Shown here: positions 63,285 through 64,000 of the stretch, one piece after another
How the letters are laid out: each line of letters opens with the position of its first letter
Position numbering within the stretch: position 1 is the stretch's first letter
NCBI GenBank assembly: GCA_013822685.1
Contig: PNKV01000003.1
Location: 1-64,000, forward strand
Length of the DNA: 64,000 nt
From: Leptothrix sp. (in: b-proteobacteria)
GTDB taxonomy: Bacteria; Pseudomonadota; Gammaproteobacteria; Burkholderiales; Burkholderiaceae_C
Direction of reading: 5' to 3'
Made by a program: the position numbers and the translations under genes
The notes under the pieces: model-generated
The model's input: the letters and a program-made list of their open reading frames with translations, nothing else
Told to the model about the DNA's origin: nothing
Databases searched by the model: none

Positions 63285-64000
63285 ATGACCATTCCAGCTG
63301 TTTATTCGCCACTGTTCGAAGCGCGCTCGCATTTCATCGCCGCCCGCAGCCTGCGACACCATGCCTTGGTATGGGGTGAATTGACGAATGCCACGGCCGA
63401 GCAACCGCTGCTGGTGCTGGCCCATGGCTGGATGGACGTGGGAGCCTCCTTCCAGTTCATGGTGGATGCCCTGCGGCAATTGCCGGGCTGGGAAACACGC
63501 CCCATTGCCGCCATTGATTGGCGTGGTTTTGGCGAAACAGGCGCCCCCGCCAGCGACAGCTACTTTTTCGCCGACTACTTGGGCGACCTCGATGCCCTGC
63601 TGGATGCCCTGTCACCCAGCTTGCCAGTTGACCTGCTGGGCCACAGCATGGGCGGCAACGTCGTCATGCTCTACGCTGGGGTGCGCCCGGCGCGCATCCG
63701 GCGCCTGATCAACCTGGAGGGGTTCGGCATGCCCGCCACCCAACCTGACGACGCGCCCGGCCGCTACGTCAAATGGCTGGACGAGCTCAAAGCCCCCGCC
63801 CGCTTGAAAGATTACGACTCGGTGGCCGACGTGGCCAAACGCCTGCGATCGACCAACCCGCGCCTGCGCCCGGACTTCGCGCTGTGGCTGGCCGCCCAAT
63901 GGGCACACGAGGAGGGTGGCCGCTGGCACATCAACGCCGACCCTGCCCACAAGCGCTCCCAGCCGATCCTTTACCGCGTGGAAGAAGTGCAGGCCTTCTA
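63285..64000 (+). CDS. Alpha/beta hydrolase, truncated by the window end (238 codons seen)
   Basis: ATG 63285 (MTIPAVYSPLFEARSHFIAA) opens a frame without stop to the right edge. The hydrolase fold is shown by LLVLAHGWMDVGASFQFMVD (oxyanion region), AIDWRGFGETG, and nucleophile elbow Ser121 in LLGHSMGGNVVMLYAG. An acid residue and the catalytic His should lie beyond or near the end. Substrate unknown. Because the stop is outside, no total length can be given. Confidence 0.9.
   Translation, partial: MTIPAVYSPLFEARSHFIAARSLRHHALVWGELTNATAEQPLLVLAHGWMDVGASFQFMVDALRQLPGWETRPIAAIDWRGFGETGAPASDSYFFADYLGDLDALLDALSPSLPVDLLGHSMGGNVVMLYAGVRPARIRRLINLEGFGMPATQPDDAPGRYVKWLDELKAPARLKDYDSVADVAKRLRSTNPRLRPDFALWLAAQWAHEEGGRWHINADPAHKRSQPILYRVEEVQAF

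Overview
The window looks like a chromosome segment of a betaproteobacterium of the order Burkholderiales, probably the Comamonadaceae/Sphaerotilus-Leptothrix/Aquabacterium group. The reasons are high GC, the block leuCDB-asd-fimV-truA-trpFBA-accD-folC-dedD-cvpA-purF-metZ, an sdhCDAB-sdhE-gltA cluster beside mdh and a GntR gene, and an exosortase with PEP-CTERM proteins. The exact genus cannot be read from the sequence.

Layout. (1) 1-4421 is a chromosomal integron. It has an integrase gene on + with a LexA box in front, an attI region with tandem repeats, and at least five cassettes on the minus strand separated by attC sites. The array runs off the left edge of the window. (2) 4426-16673 is the 2-methylcitrate (propionate) region. 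acnB, a secreted protein of unknown function, prpF, a vapBC toxin-antitoxin pair, acnD, prpC and prpB lie on the minus strand, with the sigma-54 activator gene prpR divergent. A sigma-54 promoter and large inverted repeats sit between prpB and prpR. (3) 16722-21485 holds a B12-binding-type radical SAM gene, a CitE-like lyase gene and a chemoreceptor gene. (4) 21570-28673 is a TCA-cycle island: mdh (minus), then gntR, sdhC, sdhD, sdhA, sdhB, sdhE and gltA. A perfect 18-bp palindrome between mdh and gntR is the likely operator. (5) 28815-47845 carries amino-acid, fatty-acid, folate and purine biosynthesis genes: leuCDB, asd, fimV, truA, trpFBA, accD, folC, dedD, cvpA, purF, metZ and gltX. (6) 47963-48675 is a tandemly duplicated tRNA-Ala/Glu/Asp cluster. 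(7) 48726-64000 is a mixed region with a MaoC-like protein, two PEP-CTERM proteins, a DMT exporter, ogt, a phosphomannomutase, waaA, a short epsD-xrtB-epsI sorting locus, a GNAT protein, a two-gene chromate-type transporter, a thioesterase, a PAS/GAF/GGDEF/EAL protein and a truncated alpha/beta hydrolase.

How the genes work together. prpB, prpC, acnD, prpF and acnB supply the methylcitrate cycle, which feeds succinate and pyruvate to the adjacent TCA island (mdh, sdh, gltA, and acnB again). The propionate genes appear controlled by PrpR with sigma-54, the TCA genes by a GntR repressor. The exosortase/EpsI/EpsD group probably processes PEP-CTERM proteins such as those at 49264 and 54530. The least described parts are the integron cassettes, especially a coupled two-gene AT-rich cassette next to attI, and the vapBC pair placed inside the methylcitrate gene run with its own 15-bp palindrome.
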